NCBI GenBank assembly: GCA_050954505.1
Contig: JBPBPY010000105.1
Coordinates: forward strand, 1 to 6,241
DNA from: JAQGMO01 sp050954505
GTDB taxonomy: Bacteria; Pseudomonadota; Gammaproteobacteria; Burkholderiales; Burkholderiaceae_D
Direction: 5' to 3'
DNA length: 6,241 nt
Position numbers and translations under genes: made by a program. Below are positions 5,771 through 6,241 of the stretch, one piece after another; within the stretch, counting starts at the first letter, position 1, and the number at the start of each line of letters is the position of its first letter. The notes under the pieces were generated by a model. The model was given only the letters and a program-made list of their open reading frames with translations. It had not been told where the DNA came from and made no database searches.

Positions 5771-6241
5771 TTACTTGTCCTTGACTTCCTTGAAGTCGGC
5801 GTCAACGACATCTTCCTCTTTGGCACGCGCTTCAGCACCAGCACCGGCGGCGTTGTTGCCTGCTGCCGCTTCATCGCCCTGAGCACCCGCTGCTGCGGCA
5901 TCGGCATACATCTTCTCGCCGAGCTTTTGCGAAGCGGTGGACAGCGCTGCGACCTTGGCATCGATGTCGGCCTTGTCGCTACCCTTGAGGGCGGCTTCCA
6001 GGTCCTTGATGGCGGCCTCGATCTTTTCCTTCTCGCCTGCATCAAGCTTGTCGCCATGTTCGGCCAGCGACTTCTTCGTGGTATGCACCAGCGCATCGCC
6101 CTGGTTGTGCGCTTCCGCGACTTCCTTCAGGCGGCGGTCTTCTTCGGCATTAGCTTCTGCATCACGCACCATTTTCTGGATTTCTTCTTCCGTCAAGCCG
6201 GAATTGGCCTTGATGGTGATCTTGTTTTCCTTGCCTGTAGC
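5771..6241 (-). CDS. dnaK: Chaperone protein DnaK (Hsp70), C-terminal part
   Basis: DnaK is the ATP-driven Hsp70 that binds exposed hydrophobic segments of unfolded proteins together with DnaJ and GrpE. The frame is open through the right edge and only the last 156 residues are present, about a quarter of the usual 640 or so. The visible part starts in the last strand of the substrate-binding beta-sandwich (KITIKANSG), continues through the helical lid ([20 protein letters not shown], then alternating charged and Ala-rich helices), and ends in an Ala/Gly-rich flexible tail with the conserved acidic [13 protein letters not shown] end. TAA is at 5773-5771. The nucleotide-binding domain and start are outside the window. 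The TTG at 6196 is an internal Leu codon and not a start. dnaJ follows downstream. Confidence 0.98.
   Translation of the reverse strand, partial: ATGKENKITIKANSGLTEEEIQKMVRDAEANAEEDRRLKEVAEAHNQGDALVHTTKKSLAEHGDKLDAGEKEKIEAAIKDLEAALKGSDKADIDAKVAALSTASQKLGEKMYADAAAAGAQGDEAAAGNNAAGAGAEARAKEEDVVDADFKEVKDK

Overview
The window looks like an ordinary chromosomal segment of a betaproteobacterium, most likely Burkholderiales and probably Oxalobacteraceae (Herminiimonas/Janthinobacterium/Herbaspirillum-like). This rests on the DnaK and DnaJ sequences, the moderately high GC content and the mix of neighbouring genes. It is a judgement from memory of family sequences, not a search result. There is no sign of phage, insertion sequence, CRISPR array, tRNA or rRNA.

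Layout from left to right: the 3' part of panB (pantothenate synthesis) runs on the plus strand to position 589. All other genes are on the minus strand, so they are transcribed from right to left. In transcription order they are: the 3' end of dnaK (6241-5771); a 170-nt spacer with a terminator-like hairpin and several small palindromes; dnaJ (5600-4473); a 123-nt spacer; a stand-alone receiver-Hpt phosphorelay protein (4349-3513) with a very strong ribosome binding site; a beta-carbonic anhydrase 28 nt further on (3484-2777); a 378-nt spacer; and a 572-codon reading frame of unknown function (2398-680), which converges on panB.

Functionally, dnaK and dnaJ form the Hsp70 chaperone pair. The receiver-Hpt protein resembles the C-terminal third of RpfC-type hybrid sensor kinases but has no kinase, so it probably passes phosphate between partners encoded elsewhere. 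It appears to be co-transcribed with the carbonic anhydrase, which carries the residues of the allosteric, bicarbonate-inhibited (type II) beta class. PanB makes ketopantoate for coenzyme A and is unrelated to its neighbours.

The least explained part is the 572-codon gene. It has two mostly helical regions, a basic Pro/Gln/His-rich linker and an acidic low-complexity tail. The two helical regions can be aligned to each other by eye with a constant offset of 239-240 residues, which suggests an internal duplication of a domain I do not recognise. Its start codon is unclear. The other points of note are the terminator and palindrome cluster between dnaK and dnaJ, and the receiver-Hpt/carbonic anhydrase gene pair.
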